Positions 1-12,253 are shown, numbered from the stretch's first letter. The stretch: 64,000 nucleotides of DNA from Diaporthe sp. PMI_573 (GCA_021399435.1 JAJTUP010000153.1:1-64000); one strand, 5' to 3'. Program-made: numbers and translations. The notes: generated by a model from the letters alone, not told the origin.

Positions 1-1149
1 GAGTTAAAGCAGTAGATGCTAATTCTTGGGAAGGCTACTTTTCTCATTACCTTCTTTAAAAAAGCTAAATTATAGTTATCAAGGCTTCATATTCATCAGT
101 AGGAATACTACGGGCAGCACAAGGCGTTCATTACTACTATAATTATATGCTAGGAAACACAACTTGCTGCTATTAAGTCTGTGTTTAATAACAAAGACGC
201 CCTTCGAGCTTTCACACGCGATCCAGTTATTCTTAATAGAATGAAGCAGGTAATTATTAAAGAGGAGGAACAAGTGATACAGTTAAGTCTACATTAGGTA
301 ATATTATATATTAATAATCTCGAATTTTGGGCCAATCTGGAAATGTTATTTAAAGTTCTTTAGCTAATTGGCCATACCTAAGCTAACTTAAAACGTAACC
401 ACGCGGGTCTTGGCAAGGTTATTCCACGTTAGCTATCCATTCAGGCTTTATAGGATGTATTAGAAAAGGCTAGTCAAGACCTACTAATAAACTACCAAGA
501 ACTAAAAGCATTATAAAAGCAACGGTTTGATATGTAAACAGACGATATATACTATATAGCCTTTACTTTAGACCCTGCCACTACTAACCCGAAGCACCAT
601 TTGTTAACCACAGACATTATTAGAAGAGTACACAACTTTCTTAAGGATAATACTAACGCCGAGGAATATAGCAATATCTTCCAGGAGTTTTGTTAATTTA
701 GGGCTTAGGAGGGTAACCTCTTTAGCCCAGGAAGTCGTATATATAGAGCAGCATCTGAGGGTACTCTACACTACTAACACATCCTTAATAGTTGGTAGTA
801 TCTTTATTCTATGAATATATTACTCGCTGTATTAGCTAAACGAGTTCTAGGCGCTTTAGCTAATTCTATACCTTCTGAGAGATCTTTTTCTACAATTAAT
901 TTCCTCTACAACAAGATTTACAATCGTCTTACTATTACTAGTACTAATAAATTAACATTTATATATATAAATAGTTAGGTGTTAAGAAGACTTGAGATAG
1001 CCTAAGAGACACTTTAGAGAATGTTGAGCGGCTAATCCTGGGAGATAGCTGACGTGAAGTTACTCTTAGAGCTTAAGGACGACTTCCAGGACTACATTTT
1101 TATAGATATAGGCATAGACGCAGAGACAGAGTCTATTTATTCATGTTGA
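1..1149 (+). pseudogene. hAT-family transposase relic (3' part)
   Basis: One reading frame (frame 1) runs from the window edge to a stop at about 1149. It is interrupted by many TAG/TAA codons but still reads as a hAT transposase. A central stretch near 310-500 reads like 'FWANLEMLFKVL' followed by 'RNHAGLGKVIPR'. A C-terminal dimerisation (hATC) segment at about 780-950 includes 'LANSIPSERSFSTINFL', the conserved position of that domain. Stops fall where Trp or Gln is expected, which fits C-to-T RIP damage. The 5' part lies outside the window, and I saw no 3' inverted repeat. It is certainly non-functional. Confidence 0.8.
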
Positions 1150-2639
1150 AATATAAATAGGTTGGCTTTCGAAATATATAATATTATTGTATTAAAGTAG
1201 CAAGTCTAAGAGTTTTAGCGAAGAAACAAGCACAGAGCTGTTATATAGGGGTATAGACCTCTTATACCTGCACAGCTAATTTTGGTGTAATCAGTACCTC
1301 ATCTTTGACGAATACTAATAATACCAGACTATATATATGTATATTATTCCACTAACGTCGTTTCGTAGTCACTAAATAGTACTTGGAAGCATGTGATAAA
1401 TAACGCGTCATAAACCTCGGGTTTATAACTGTCATTTACCTAGGGGTTTTGGTAATTTACCTCTTGGTAATTTACCTCGAGGCATCCCTAGTTTAAAGAG
1501 ACGGCTTCGACTTTGACTAGAACATCGTAATTGCCTAGAGAAGCGACTGTCATTCTATCTCGTAACTCAATTCCTCTAAAATTGTCTTTATAGATCCCGG
1601 TTACCATCCAGGCGCGTGTAGTCGTTGGGGTAGTTATGTTGATAAAGACTGGTGGAGCAAAGACTTAAACTGTTTAAAATGTTAAGGCAGGATTTAGTGT
1701 AATTAAGGTTTCAAAATTGAAGTTATATAAGGTATTACTGGAACTGCCTGAGAATCGTAACTTAAAGTAAAGCTTTTATAATGGTTTCTCGAAACTATAG
1801 ATTACCTAACCATGTACGGCCTCCAGTTTAGGTCCCTGCATGCTTCTATTACTTGCCTATAACGGTGACTACTAAGGTATTACTATAGGATACAAGGTTT
1901 TAGTTATAATATCTACGTCTCTAAAGATTATAGATATATTCATACTGAGACTAGATTACAAAAGAGGCTTGCTTCGCAAGGTATAACGGTGGCAAAAGTC
2001 ATACACAGAAACTTGATCTAGGGTCCGTCCATATAAAGCGCCCTGTATTTGGCTAGAGCTATAGTTGGTGCCCTACTTAGCTATATCTTGGCAAAGTGCT
2101 TTACTTGTCTCTAAAATAAAAACCCTAGGTATAAAAAGAGTCGAAACAGCGACATAGTCGGCACTTAATCATCTATACTCTAATGTTCTAGAAGACTCTT
2201 TATATTGTAGTCTTATTTTAACATGGCTCTTACGCTGGAAAAGGCCAGTAAAATACCCGCCAGCGCGCTATACTATGATTTGGGTGACTATGTATAATTA
2301 GTTAGTACTAACAATATATATATATATAAAGTTAATTAACGCCTAATGGCTGAGAGTCAAAAGGGCAACTATTATTTTAGTATATATAAACGATTCTTAG
2401 ATTGTATCTTAATCTCCTTAAAGCCTATATAAATGAGATCTAAGTCTGCTTGTATACTGTCTCAGTATTATATATTCTATAGGTCTTGTGGTCTAGTATC
2501 CTTATTAGTAGGCTAGCTTAAAGAATATCCTCTAAGTATTTAGTATCCTATTAGCGGCGGCTAAAGTAGTGTCTACTATCTATAGTATAAGGTAATTAAT
2601 ATCGATTAGATTGGCTATATAGGGTTGGGATTGTCTCGG
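1150..2639. other. AT-rich RIP-decayed DNA, no gene recognised
   Basis: There is no open frame of useful length and no recognisable protein in six frames. The sequence is rich in TA dinucleotides. Three copies of a short motif resembling GGTAATTTACCTC lie at 1431-1478. The stretch is probably old transposon DNA between the hAT relic and the LINE relic. Confidence 0.5.
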
Positions 2640-4063
2640 CTTGTCTCCGCGATTTATCTATCTGTATTAAGTCTACCTGTAGCCATTACAAATTATATCA
2701 TTACTCAAACGGCGTCCATATCTGGGGCCCAATATTTGCCATCTGATAATGATTTTCCTCTTAGGTAGAAGGAGATGCTGCCTCTATAAGTGTCTGTACA
2801 TTGGAGCATCTCTGTTTGGTGTTCTGTCTACTTTGTGCAGCGAAAGAGGAAGTGTTCTACGGTCTCTACTGCTTGTCTGCATGCATACTGATCTGTCGGT
2901 GTTGCCTTGATTTGATAGAGGTAGCCATTTAGTCTCGCCATGCCTGTCTTGAGATAGGCTAATATACTCGCTTTCTTTTATAATAGTTTATTGTATAATT
3001 CTCGCGTGTGTTTACCTGGTAATACTATGTTGATTTTCTTAGAATATTTCCCAACCTTTTCCGGCAAATCCTTAGTGATGCCTTGTTTGGCTTGCATAGA
3101 ATTCAGCGTTGTTGATTTTATCCCGGGTAGCTCTATTTGCGGGCAGGACCCGAGTTAAGTTGCCTCTTTTGCTTTCTCCTTAGCCATCTTCTTAAGCTTG
3201 TTTTTATCTGCCACTAGGGTCTATCAAATTATTATTATGTTTCCGTCTCTCTGTAGCTATTTAATAGCATTATAGGCTAGGCGGATATACGCCTATCCGG
3301 ACTATTAACGTGGTTTTCTAAATGAAAGTACTGCCGCCTTGTTGCTTGTTAGTACTATGATATTGCGGAACCTAAGCTGCGGCAACAAGGTCAGAGCATA
3401 TGCTATTGCTGCTAGTTCTCCGGAGTATAGGTTTTGTTATGCTCTTATACCGAGAGTGGAAGAAAATGTCTCGAGCTTTGAATTATGTCATGATGTTGCT
3501 AGCTGGATGGCTCTGCCGATTCCCACTAGACCGTTCCATGCTGAGCTGCTTACTGCGATGTATACTGCCTAGTTTACGTCTATTCCTTCTGCTGTTGTGT
3601 CGTCGGTGATAGTCTGTAATTGCTTTTCTTAGGGTGCTAGTGTAAACGGGTTAATGGTTTCCAGTTTCTCCATCTCAAAGTCTTTCAGTATGTCTGCTAC
3701 TTTGTATAGTGGTGATTGGTGTTGTCTGTGGAGTTTACGCATCTGGGCTGTATTATTGCGGAGCGGGTTAGTATCGGGCAGCGTGTGGATATCTGTCTAC
3801 AGTTTGATTGCCCGTCTCCAGAACCGATCTTGCGCAGGCTTGATGTGGGCTTCCGCCTCGGCCACGCCTGTTGCTACCGTGAGGAACGTCCCAACAACTG
3901 CTTGTGCCCCTACTCTTTGGACTCTGTTGATCGGCCCTACGAGCTTGTCCTTAAATGCGTGCCGCCAGACATTGGAGGCGTAGTCGAGGACTGGGGCTAC
4001 GGTGGAAGTGAAGAGCTGTCGCGCTGTCGCTGGGGCCAGACCCCTGAGTCGTTTCAGCGCTAG
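2640..4063 (-). pseudogene. Tad1-type non-LTR retrotransposon relic (pol C-terminus with RNase H)
   Basis: Read on the minus strand, 4063 down to about 3640 gives a reverse-transcriptase C-terminal region ('VLDYASNVWRHAFKDKL', then 'GVAEAEAHIKPAQDRFWRR'). About 3570-3330 gives an RNase H-like domain ('YSGELAAIAYALTLLPQL'). About 2950-2830 gives the Cys-containing C-terminal motif typical of Tad-clade LINEs ('ARLNGYLYQI', then 'CRQAVETVEHFLFRC'). Several TAG/TAA codons interrupt the frame. The reverse-transcriptase catalytic core is missing, so this is a 5'-truncated copy. The 4063-3640 part is less damaged than the rest. Confidence 0.8.
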
Positions 4064-4160
4064 AGACTGTATTTATATTTTACTCTTGCCCCCCTTTTAA
4101 TTTACTCTCCTATTCCACTGCGTTTTGCCAAGTTGTGACACCACGCTGTCTATTACAGCC

Positions 4161-5055
4161 ATGAGTACCATCACATCACTTAATTCCCTTGGGAGCCTTT
4201 GTTTAACAACACCTCAGCTACCCCTCATTGCTGGCGTATCTATAGTATCGGCAGTGTAAGTTTTGATTAGTTCTCTCTGAGGATGCTACTAAGCCATTCC
4301 TGTTTTAGGTACGATCGCCCGTTTTGGAACAAGTGCCAGGCCCACCTCTTCTTTGCTAATCCAGCATTTGAATCTATCACGTTTAGTTTTGAACAGGGTA
4401 GTTGCTTCGAGCAACAAATCGCCGAATTCCAAGTCCCTTCCGGTGCACCAAATGGAGAGGCTTACGTGATATGGTAAGCCCATTTGTTTCTACAAGACGC
4501 AGACTCTCGTATGCTGATACCGTGTGTAGGGATTGCGAGGGTCTTTCGCCCACATGTATACAAGTTATCATTTCCCAGGGTGAGGCTAGTGCTGACCTAA
4601 GCCCTACACAAAACGGCGACATCATCTGTGTCCCTGATGCAAGAGTACCTTCCGGGAATAGCTCGGTGCACAGACCTGGATTAGCACCAGCTCCAACGCA
4701 GGCTTCCGGATGGGACTCGCCTATATCATCTCGCATTTCCGTCACGAATATGCCGCAGGAAATAACCCCACCAATCCCGGACGTGACATCCAACCTGGCG
4801 GCTGGGAACTGGGATACAAGCACGAGCCAAACAGGCACTCAGACCTTAAGCACTACTGAGACACAATTCAATACGAAGACCTCTGATCAATCTAATGACA
4901 AGATAGGGGACAGTATATTTGGTTTCCCCGGTGTCAGCTCCGCCACTCGAATGTTGACAATTCCGGGCTTTGGGTCAAAGGTGCTCACGTTTACTCGAAC
5001 CATCACAACGTTACTTACTACAACGGTTCCAAGCCCAGATTCGAACAATTTTTAA
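4161..5055 (+). CDS. Small secreted Ser/Thr-rich protein, three exons
   Basis: My model joins 4161-4255, 4309-4473 and 4530-5055 (261 aa). Intron 1 (53 nt) runs GTAAGT...TTTTAG with a CTACTAAG branch-like site. Intron 2 (56 nt) runs GTAAGC...GTGTAG with GCTGAT as branch-like site. Both keep frame. The start codon gives an N-terminus of about 30 residues with a hydrophobic stretch (LPLIAGVSIVSA) that could be a signal peptide. The middle carries scattered Cys in a compact module: WNKCQAH, GSCFEQQ and, across intron 2, YVIW followed by DCEGLSPTC. The C-terminal 120 residues are rich in Ser, Thr and Pro, as in O-glycosylated stalks, with no clear GPI tail. I do not recognise a named domain. Secretion is inferred, and the exon structure is supported mainly by the conserved-looking junctions. 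Confidence 0.6.
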
Positions 5056-5594
5056 TTATTGAATTGTTGTAAACGACCAAACAAAATTGTGGAATTCCCA
5101 TCGTATTAAACGATCCGGTATGGAGAGTAAGGTATAGGGAGTGCCCACCAGACTGTCAAAATCCCAAATTTGTATTAGCCTTTCACTTTTAGAAACCACT
5201 CATTTGCAACACAACGTAAGAAGTAAACAGGTGTAAGTGTGATATTTATCGACATTCAATGGTTTTATAGTATTCTCATTTTCGGCATCCTCTTACACGT
5301 CAGAAATTACCCCATCTGTTGGATAGTCTTCCGTACGTACGGGGAAAGCAGAATAACGAGGTTATCACGAAACGGTCTTTTCTTCGTGATGATGTCTAGA
5401 GGCTAAGTTCTGGTGGTGGCCTCCAGGGCACGGAAGTGCCCTTATGGCGACCCCTTTTCCGGCTGACTAAGCAGAAGGCAACGGCCAGCCGTCACCATCA
5501 GTTAGATTCTATACACTTTCGCCGTGATTAACCTTCTTCTCTGTGTTCCAGTGTGATATTTAAGCACGCCTAAGCCAGCTACCAAAGCAACTTC
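5056..5594. other. Intergenic, no gene seen
   Basis: Mixed composition with no convincing open frame. It contains the 3' flank of the secreted-protein gene and the region upstream of the broken kinase-like gene. Confidence 0.5.
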
Positions 5595-6100
5595 GTGATA
5601 TCCAGGAGCTCTTCAGGCATCGACTTAAAACCAGCTAAGTCCCAGTTGGCGGTGAAATGCCATGGATACATCTATCTTGGAGACGGAGACAAGAAGAGGC
5701 TGGAGCGCATGGGGCGCGGTCTTGGGACGGAAGTCCTAGATGCCAAGCTCCGGTGGGCACTGGATTGGGGGGGGGGGTGTCGAGTCCGAGCAATCGTGAA
5801 GGATCTGGCGCCTTCGCCCACGTCTGTCAACTCGAGGAACGTCCGGGCAGCGCTGAGGAGGGTGAGGAAGCTGAACGAGTTGCAGATATATAACAGGGAT
5901 ATTAGGGCGGAGAATTTCATCGGCGGAAAACTTGTCGACTTCGGCTCGTCATGGACGGAGCCGCATATCATCCTCGATGCCCTAGAACCCGATGATGTCG
6001 AAGGACCTGGTGATGTTTGATGACATGATTGAGGAGGAGGAGATCAAGACCAGACCAAAACTGCATGCGCTACATAATGTAAACGTGAGGGCTCCAGTAG
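5595..6100 (+). pseudogene. Fta2/protein-kinase-like fungal protein, frameshifted fragment
   Basis: The open frame 5595-6020 carries 'AVKCHGYIYLGDGDKKRLE', 'RVRAIVKDLAP', 'LQIYNRDIRAENFIGGKLVDFGSSWTEPH' and 'ILDALEPDD'. This matches a kinase-like family abundant in filamentous fungi (Fta2-type; NRDIRAENF sits where HRDxxxxN would be and VDFGSS where DFG would be). After DALEPDDV the homologous reading continues one base out of frame ('SKDLVMFDDMIEEEEIK', to about 6100). This indicates a single-base frameshift near 6000. The usual N-terminal region is also absent, and a run of ten G lies at 5767-5776. Probably inactive. Confidence 0.65.
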
Positions 6101-6444
6101 GGCCTTTGTCTCGTTCCGCGCAGAGGGTACAGTCGTCCCTCAAAACATTCGTTCCTTCGACTTCTTCATGATGGAGGCGAAGAACACATACAACTTCCCA
6201 GCTAATTTTAGTCCTAGTCAGCTCTTTTTGTGTGACTAAAGGGAGTAATTACTAATAAATTTCTAGAAATTAGATGTTGAAAAATTAAAAAAATATTTAA
6301 ATGGAGAAATAGTTACTCTATCTTATAAAAAATATCAGTATTTATTTTACAAAACAGTTGTTGTTTTAAAAAGACTAATCTTTCAACCCTGTATGTCCGT
6401 GACACTTTGAACGATATGCAGCTCAACGTTTCGTTGAGTATAAA
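6101..6444. other. Intergenic with AT-rich core
   Basis: About 6240-6370 is strongly AT-rich. No gene is visible. Confidence 0.45.
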
Positions 6445-6882
6445 GTGATTTTTACGTTTCGTCTGTCAATAACCTTTTCCTACGGAGGCCACAGTCTACT
6501 CACATCATCTTCTCGGCTTCATCGAAGCATGTGGACAGAACCAGTGGTGATGAGCCTAGGAACCGTCGACACTGGAGTTGCTATCATTGCCAATGCTGTT
6601 TGCATAGTTTCAGCTACGCTTGGTGCCGAGATGCGGCTGCCTGAGATACGAGAAGGATTCCTGTGGCGGGATGTCCTGAATCTGATGTTGAGAATAAGGA
6701 CTGGAGATCAATTCCGTCTCTGTTGGGGAATCGAGTTCGATGACGACACAGTCCTTTTAGAAGGCAGAAGCTTTCCGCTGTGGCTATGTCCGGATGGCAG
6801 CTGCCTGCGAAACCGATTTCTCAAGAACAGGCCTCACCAGTTGGCTATGTATTTGCATAAACTTCTACTGTGCCAGAAATAG
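6445..6882 (+). CDS. Unrecognised open reading frame, 145 codons
   Basis: An uninterrupted frame encodes 145 aa of mixed composition, with a hydrophobic stretch around residues 45-65 (VDTGVAIIANAVCIVSATLGA). I do not recognise a family. It could be an exon of a decayed gene or chance. No neighbour helps to define a role. Confidence 0.25.
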   Translation: MIFTFRLSITFSYGGHSLLTSSSRLHRSMWTEPVVMSLGTVDTGVAIIANAVCIVSATLGAEMRLPEIREGFLWRDVLNLMLRIRTGDQFRLCWGIEFDDDTVLLEGRSFPLWLCPDGSCLRNRFLKNRPHQLAMYLHKLLLCQK

Positions 6883-7150
6883 GCTCGTGATGGCAACAGG
6901 CGCAGGCCTTATTTTGGTTTACCAGTATTTCTACAAATCCTGCGGAGCAGGTCGCGACAGCCTTCCAACACTTTCTTCTTGCTAGCCTTCTGACTCAACA
7001 TCCCGTCCACCCAGGCGCCAACCTCTGCTAGTGCCCTACGAGGATCTGTCGAAGAGGGAAGCAGTGGGCACTACAACTACGAAACCCCCTAGTCACCACC
7101 ATGATTATATACCTAAGCGGACAGCTGACTATTTTATTACGGTATGTTGC

Positions 7151-7240
7151 AGTCCCTTAGCTCAGTGACCGCCTCAAATCACCATCTTGTAACTTGTACA
7201 GACTTGGCGGGAGGCCGTTGGTTCAAACCCAACAGGGACT
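7151..7240 (+). other. tRNA-like sequence with pol III box motifs
   Basis: The two ends form a perfect 7-bp acceptor-like stem (AGTCCCT at 7151-7157 with AGGGACT at 7234-7240). Next to it is a perfect 5-bp T-arm (GTTGG/CCAAC around TTCAAAC), which contains a B-box GGTTCAAACCC. An A-box-like TAGCTCAGTGACC follows the acceptor. The D and anticodon arms do not fold convincingly in 90 nt; CTTGTAA could be an anticodon loop with TGT, but its stem fails. It is either a decayed tRNA or the head of a tRNA-derived SINE. Confidence 0.45.
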
Positions 7241-7719
7241 GTTTGCATTTTTGCTTCCGGAGGCTCGGAATGCCCTCACTTTTGCTAAATTCTCCAAGGT
7301 GCAATGTGGTGGCGACGAGGTTGTGGTGTACCGCTCGCTGGGTGGTAAACCACGTTAACGTAAGCAATTTGAAGCAATTGGCACTAATTGGTGCCAACTT
7401 TTATTGATTCTATTGCACTGGGTGGGTGCTGGGGTTGACTAAAGTTAGTAGAGTTAGCAAAAGTGACCGGGCATCTGTCCTGACCGGCTGACTGTCCAAC
7501 CACGTTAACTAAAGAAAAACTAAAAAACCTCTGCAATTGCGCTTTTCATCTCCTGCATGGAGCGCCCCAATAACCGCGCTCAACCACCCTTCAGACCACG
7601 AAGACTAGACAATGGCGCCCAAACTCGGCACCACTAGATCCGCGACATGGTCTAATGTGGACTCAGGAACGATACCATCGCTATGGTGACCCAGTGCAGC
7701 ATCCTTAGCTCCCAGAGGG
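7241..7719. other. Intergenic, no gene recognised
   Basis: GC-balanced sequence following the tRNA-like head. If that head belongs to a SINE, part of this stretch could be its body. No coding signal. Confidence 0.4.
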
Positions 7720-8130
7720 TACGATCGAAGCCTCGATGTCCTGGGGCTACCCGAAATCCCCGCCCCGAATGAAGCCGGCCGACATCAAACCATCACGTCC
7801 CTAATGCTAAAGATGCTGCGCGAGCACCTCGTTGACACACGTGGCCTGTATCAAGACGAGATGGCTGTGTATATACTGACTCGACGAATGCAATACTCCC
7901 GCAATTACATCCTGCGTTAGAAGGTACTAGCGTTAGCTTGCTGGCCAAGGCAGGTAGTGCACCGCAGCGCAAAGGAGCGGCATGCTGACCTCCACGGCCA
8001 GGACCTTTATAAACCGTCGGTAGTTTGCTCACACCATCTGGTGTACGATACCTAAGGACAGTTTGAGACGGCAGCTACCGCCTGGATTGTATTTAAAGCT
8101 TTATGGAATACTACGGCAAGGGATATACTT
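7720..8130 (+). pseudogene. Tc1/mariner-like DDE transposase relic
   Basis: Conceptual translation gives 'LGLPEIPAPNEAGRHQTIT', 'MLREHLVDTRGLYQDEMAV', then 'AKERHADL' and 'SHHLVYD'. These are the order and wording of the N-terminal half of a common fungal Tc1/mariner-type transposase. The reading frame is interrupted by a TAG and apparently shifted after DEMAV, and the catalytic DDE part is missing. The fragment fades into AT-rich DNA at its 3' end. Confidence 0.6.
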
Positions 8131-8339
8131 TAACACAAATAAGCTACCATTTGATCTACTCTGCTATAGTATAGTTAGACAAGATTACTCCTATGTAGTC
8201 TAAGGAAAGATTAAGAAGAGAAAGATTTGTAGATAACAGACCAGTCTTAACTAACGGTCTGAAGCTTTGCAACAATTCTTATATAGTATAGGCTGCCTAC
8301 CCCGTAAACAATTACCACACTATACTTGGCACAAGTATA

Positions 8340-10160
8340 GTATCCTCTCACAGCTTCACCCTTGCCCTACTCTTATAATAGGTTCTTGATATTCTCTAGG
8401 GTATTTAGTATAGGAGGATATATTTTTATTGAATTATCTCCTAGGGCTTTCTCGTACCCTTGAAGCGCCTGTTAGTACATAGCCTCCACCTTGCCTAAGT
8501 AGCCTTGGGCGTAGTAGAGACTCCCTAGATTATTAACTATGTTAAGCATTAATGTATAGTCCGGTCCCTATGCTTTCTTATACCCTTAGAGCGCCCGTTA
8601 GTACATAGCCTCCGCCTTGCCTAAGTGGCCTTAGTTGTAATAAAGATTAGCTAAACTCTTAAAAATCCATGCTTTATCCTCTATATTATCCTTGTTTTCA
8701 ACTAGTTATAGACTATAATCTATATGTTAGAGTAGACATCGTTATACTTACTAGAACTCGGGTTCTGTCTTGTTAAGTATATACTTAGCTATATATAGTA
8801 TAGCTATTCTTACTAGTTATAGGTTAGGTAGGGGATTAAGTATGTATTGTATCTACAAATGTATATACCTATGTATACTGTATTCAAGTAATTATGTTTT
8901 GTATTCTTGTGTTGCTAGATCAGTATCTACTAATCTATACTAGTAGAGTACTTGTATAGACTGCTTAAAAGTGATTTGGTCCTTAGTAACATCTTATAGC
9001 TATTCTAAAATGTTAGGGTTTCTTTAGTATAATAGCTTATACTATAGATCATCCTTATTAAAATATACCTATAATGTAAGTAGTTTAGTAGCTGTAGAGT
9101 CTTGTTTTTTAATGTGTGTAAATAAGATGTTCTAAGTTAAGTATATAGTATACTTGTATGCTGGAAGCTGTGGGGTTGCCTGCTGTAATCATACCTATAA
9201 TTCTTGGTAAAGCTTAAGGTACTTTGTCTAGGTTGTCAGGATTTCATATAAATAAGTGCTAGTGGTTGAAAGTATAAGTAGGAGCCTATTAAGTCTTTTA
9301 GCTACTTTAACTATAGCTTTATCTAAATATAGGAGTTAATAAAGTAGGCTGTCTTTATAGTACTAGAGAATTTACCATCCTCTAGGTTACTTTAACCCAA
9401 GGTCGAAGCAAGAATTTATAAGCTATTAATGTTTCCTAGTTTCTCTAACTAGATACTTTCCCCAAGCTTTACTATAGATGATCTGGTGGTGACGAGAATT
9501 ACTCCCTGGTAGGAGTTAGGAAAGTATAGGTAAATATTATATATGTTACCTAGTATTTCTATTACGATCCCTGCTTAAAGTCTATATCCTGTTATACTCT
9601 TGGTGGTTTCATCTCTCTAGTATGTTTTGTTTAACTTAGGGTCGTTATAGTTATCATAGATAAGGAGCTAGCCGTTGTTTTTCAGCTTATCAAACCATCC
9701 CTTTACTACTTCTATAATGTTATTCAGATCTTGTCTATTAATAGCTAATTAGATATAGGTAGCTTAAGGGTGCTGGTACATGATTTATTTAGCTATATGT
9801 ATAAAGCTTTGTCCTAATATTTCCTCATCTCTTGCGTTTAGCTAAACTATTATAGAGTATGTGGACTAGTAGGTCTTTAAATACATAATAGCTAGCTAGG
9901 TCTTTCCTATACTGCCTAGGCCATGTATGATAGTGGTATGGTGCCTACTCGGCTTTTCTAGGATCTGGTGGAGCCTCTTAAGCTCTTTTGTCCTTGTGAT
10001 AAAGGTCTATATTATTATAACTTTAGAGAGGTTAAGAAGAAGAGAGAAATCTATTAGAGAGACTTTCGTCTCAAGCTATAAGTAAGAATAATGGTTAGGT
10101 ATTAATGAGCCAGGTATTAATAGTGCTAACCTTGATTAACCCTCTCCTCTTCCTTCTATT
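8340..10160 (-). pseudogene. RIP-destroyed NB-ARC/TPR (NLR-type) gene
   Basis: On the minus strand, about 10010-9400 reads as an NB-ARC domain. It has an upstream 'TKELKRLHQILEKPSRHHTT', a P-loop 'IIHGLGSIGKT', a downstream 'LNARDEEILGQSF', a Walker-B-like 'LLIYDNYNDPKL' and 'GVILVTTRSS'. About 8700-8400 reads as tetratricopeptide repeats with the fungal signature 'NNLGSLYYAQGYLGKVEAMY' and 'QQALQGYEKALG'. Many TAG/TAA codons, mostly at expected Trp/Gln codons, break the frame throughout. Intact relatives act in allorecognition and programmed cell death. The N-terminal effector domain is not recognisable. Confidence 0.75.
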
Positions 10161-12253
10161 ATAACTAGATCTTTTTAGGAGCTGACTTTATTATAATTTA
10201 GATATGTTTTAATATGGTTTTGTATCCTATATCTTTCTATGAGTTAAATTTAACTATGTTATTATAGTTAGTATAAATAATAATTAGCTTAGTATCTGCT
10301 TGACTTGGTATAACGGCTAATACTTGAGGTATAACTTAAGATAAATTAAGAAGATATATTTATTAAGCTGATGGGCTACCTATTATAATGGAGTAGCTAA
10401 ATACTATAGGGGTTGGGTACTCCTTAAAGGTAAATTTTATTATAAAGGCTGTATTAATAGGCCTATATTGCCTAAGCTGCTATTATAACTACTCTGAATC
10501 TTGCTTAAGGTGACGTAAGATATAGTTATCTACTGTGATAAATAGCAAAGTAATGTTAATAAGTAGCTATCCTAGCTAGATACTGTTGCTACCTTGGTGT
10601 AACGTACTTATAAATATAATACTAAACATAGATAGCCTGATTAACTAATGCTCTATTAGTGTATTTTATCGTGTAGTATTAGAGTAGATCAAAGCCTATA
10701 TATATTAGCAACATTACCCTAAACTATAAGGTATTACTCATGCTTTTAACTATAATACTACTAAGGCTATATATAATAAATATAATTAAATATTATAATA
10801 ACTAGCTGTTGTTAGCTAGATAACTTGTCTAGAACTAAATTATATTTAGTTATACCTTATATCTATCAATGTATACTTCTAACATAGGTCTAATATAAGG
10901 CTACATACATAGTTATATAGATATTAATAGCTTACGCGTGAGCTGTTATAGGTATTTATATCGTAGCCCTAATACATGATATATATATATAGAATATTGG
11001 TAGGGAGAAGATTGTAGAGCTAATAAATATTGTTAGGAGCTATCCATGTCTTTTCTTGGTAGCTATTAAGGCTATGTATAGCGACGATGCTGGGTGGTGT
11101 TAGATAGGGTTAGTGAATTAGGTCTAATGGACCTCAAGGGGGTTTGCTTACTCCACGACGGGGCTCAGGCCTTCCTAGACAACCTATAGACTGTATGCTC
11201 TATTAGAAGTAGATGTGGTTAGCTAAGGATGAGGAGCGAGGGTATTCGACTTGGTCTGGGCTATGTCTGTTCCCCTCTTTTTTGACTTGGCTGGGAGTAC
11301 CTGAGCTAACCGTTAGGATAGCTTCCATTTTGAAGGCATGGCAACGTTGGATGTACCTTCTTAGGGTGGTATGTGGTTTTCGCTCAGCCTGCCTCTTCGA
11401 AGGCGCGTTGAAGAAGACAAAGACATGTAGTCGAGGAGGAAGAAAAGAACGTAGAAGATCTGGCGCGCTGGGGCATCTTCACACTTGCCTCTAGTCTGGT
11501 GCGGCTGTGCCTGCGAGCGGGGACGCGTGGGATTGGGTGGTAGAGATTGACTGTGGTCGTACGTGTAGAATGGTGTGGTAGCCCTCGTTTGCCAGAACAT
11601 GCTGTAATATATATTAAGGGTTGTGGGTTTAAATTGCCCCAAAAGCAGGTTTTTTACTCTTTTTTATAGTTATTTCTAGACTTTACAGGCCTAAATTAGC
11701 GTTTTTTTAAGTTTTTGCTGGCCTGCTAATTAGTACTTGTTAAACGAAAACTGTCAGATGTGACGGGTAGCCAAGAGGTATGTGCCTGAGGCATCAATAT
11801 GTCCGTCATGACAAAACCAGCCCCCCAACGAGAGGGGTCGCACTAGAGAACCAAGACAAGACATCATCACAATACACACAGTGACCACCCCATCAATTGG
11901 ACCATAATTACACGTCCCATATACCTAAAAGGGTGATAATCTGACAACTACTTATATGTCTTTTTTAATATAATTCTTTATTATAGGCTAATACTTATCT
12001 GTGCGAAGTTTAAAGAGGAGACGAAAATCCCTTGTAAAGAAAATGCGAGATAAGTGTGGGTGTGGGCCCGACGCGGTCGCGGGTGTGGAGTGGGCGGAAT
12101 CCCCGGGTGGGCCGAATGTGCTGAGCCCAACTTACCCCACTTTGGTGAGCGCCTAATTCCCTCATCGCAGTATGCCAGTACTAATCTTGGTTCAAGTAGC
12201 AGTTGATCCTATTAAAACTATCAATTGTAACTAGCTACAAGGATCATCGAACC
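10161..12253. other. AT-rich relic grading into unique intergenic DNA
   Basis: 10161-11080 is extremely AT-rich, with no readable protein. 11080-12253 is GC-balanced without a supported gene; the short frames at 11213-11494 (+) and 11361-11642 (-) overlap and look like chance. The last 200 bp precede the gasdermin start and should contain its promoter. Confidence 0.45.

Noticed and set aside
11570..11660. Possible second tRNA-like or SINE sequence (B-box-like GGGTTTAAATTGCCCC and downstream T-runs)
   Set aside because: No acceptor or T-arm pairing could be found, and it is not similar to the unit at 7151.
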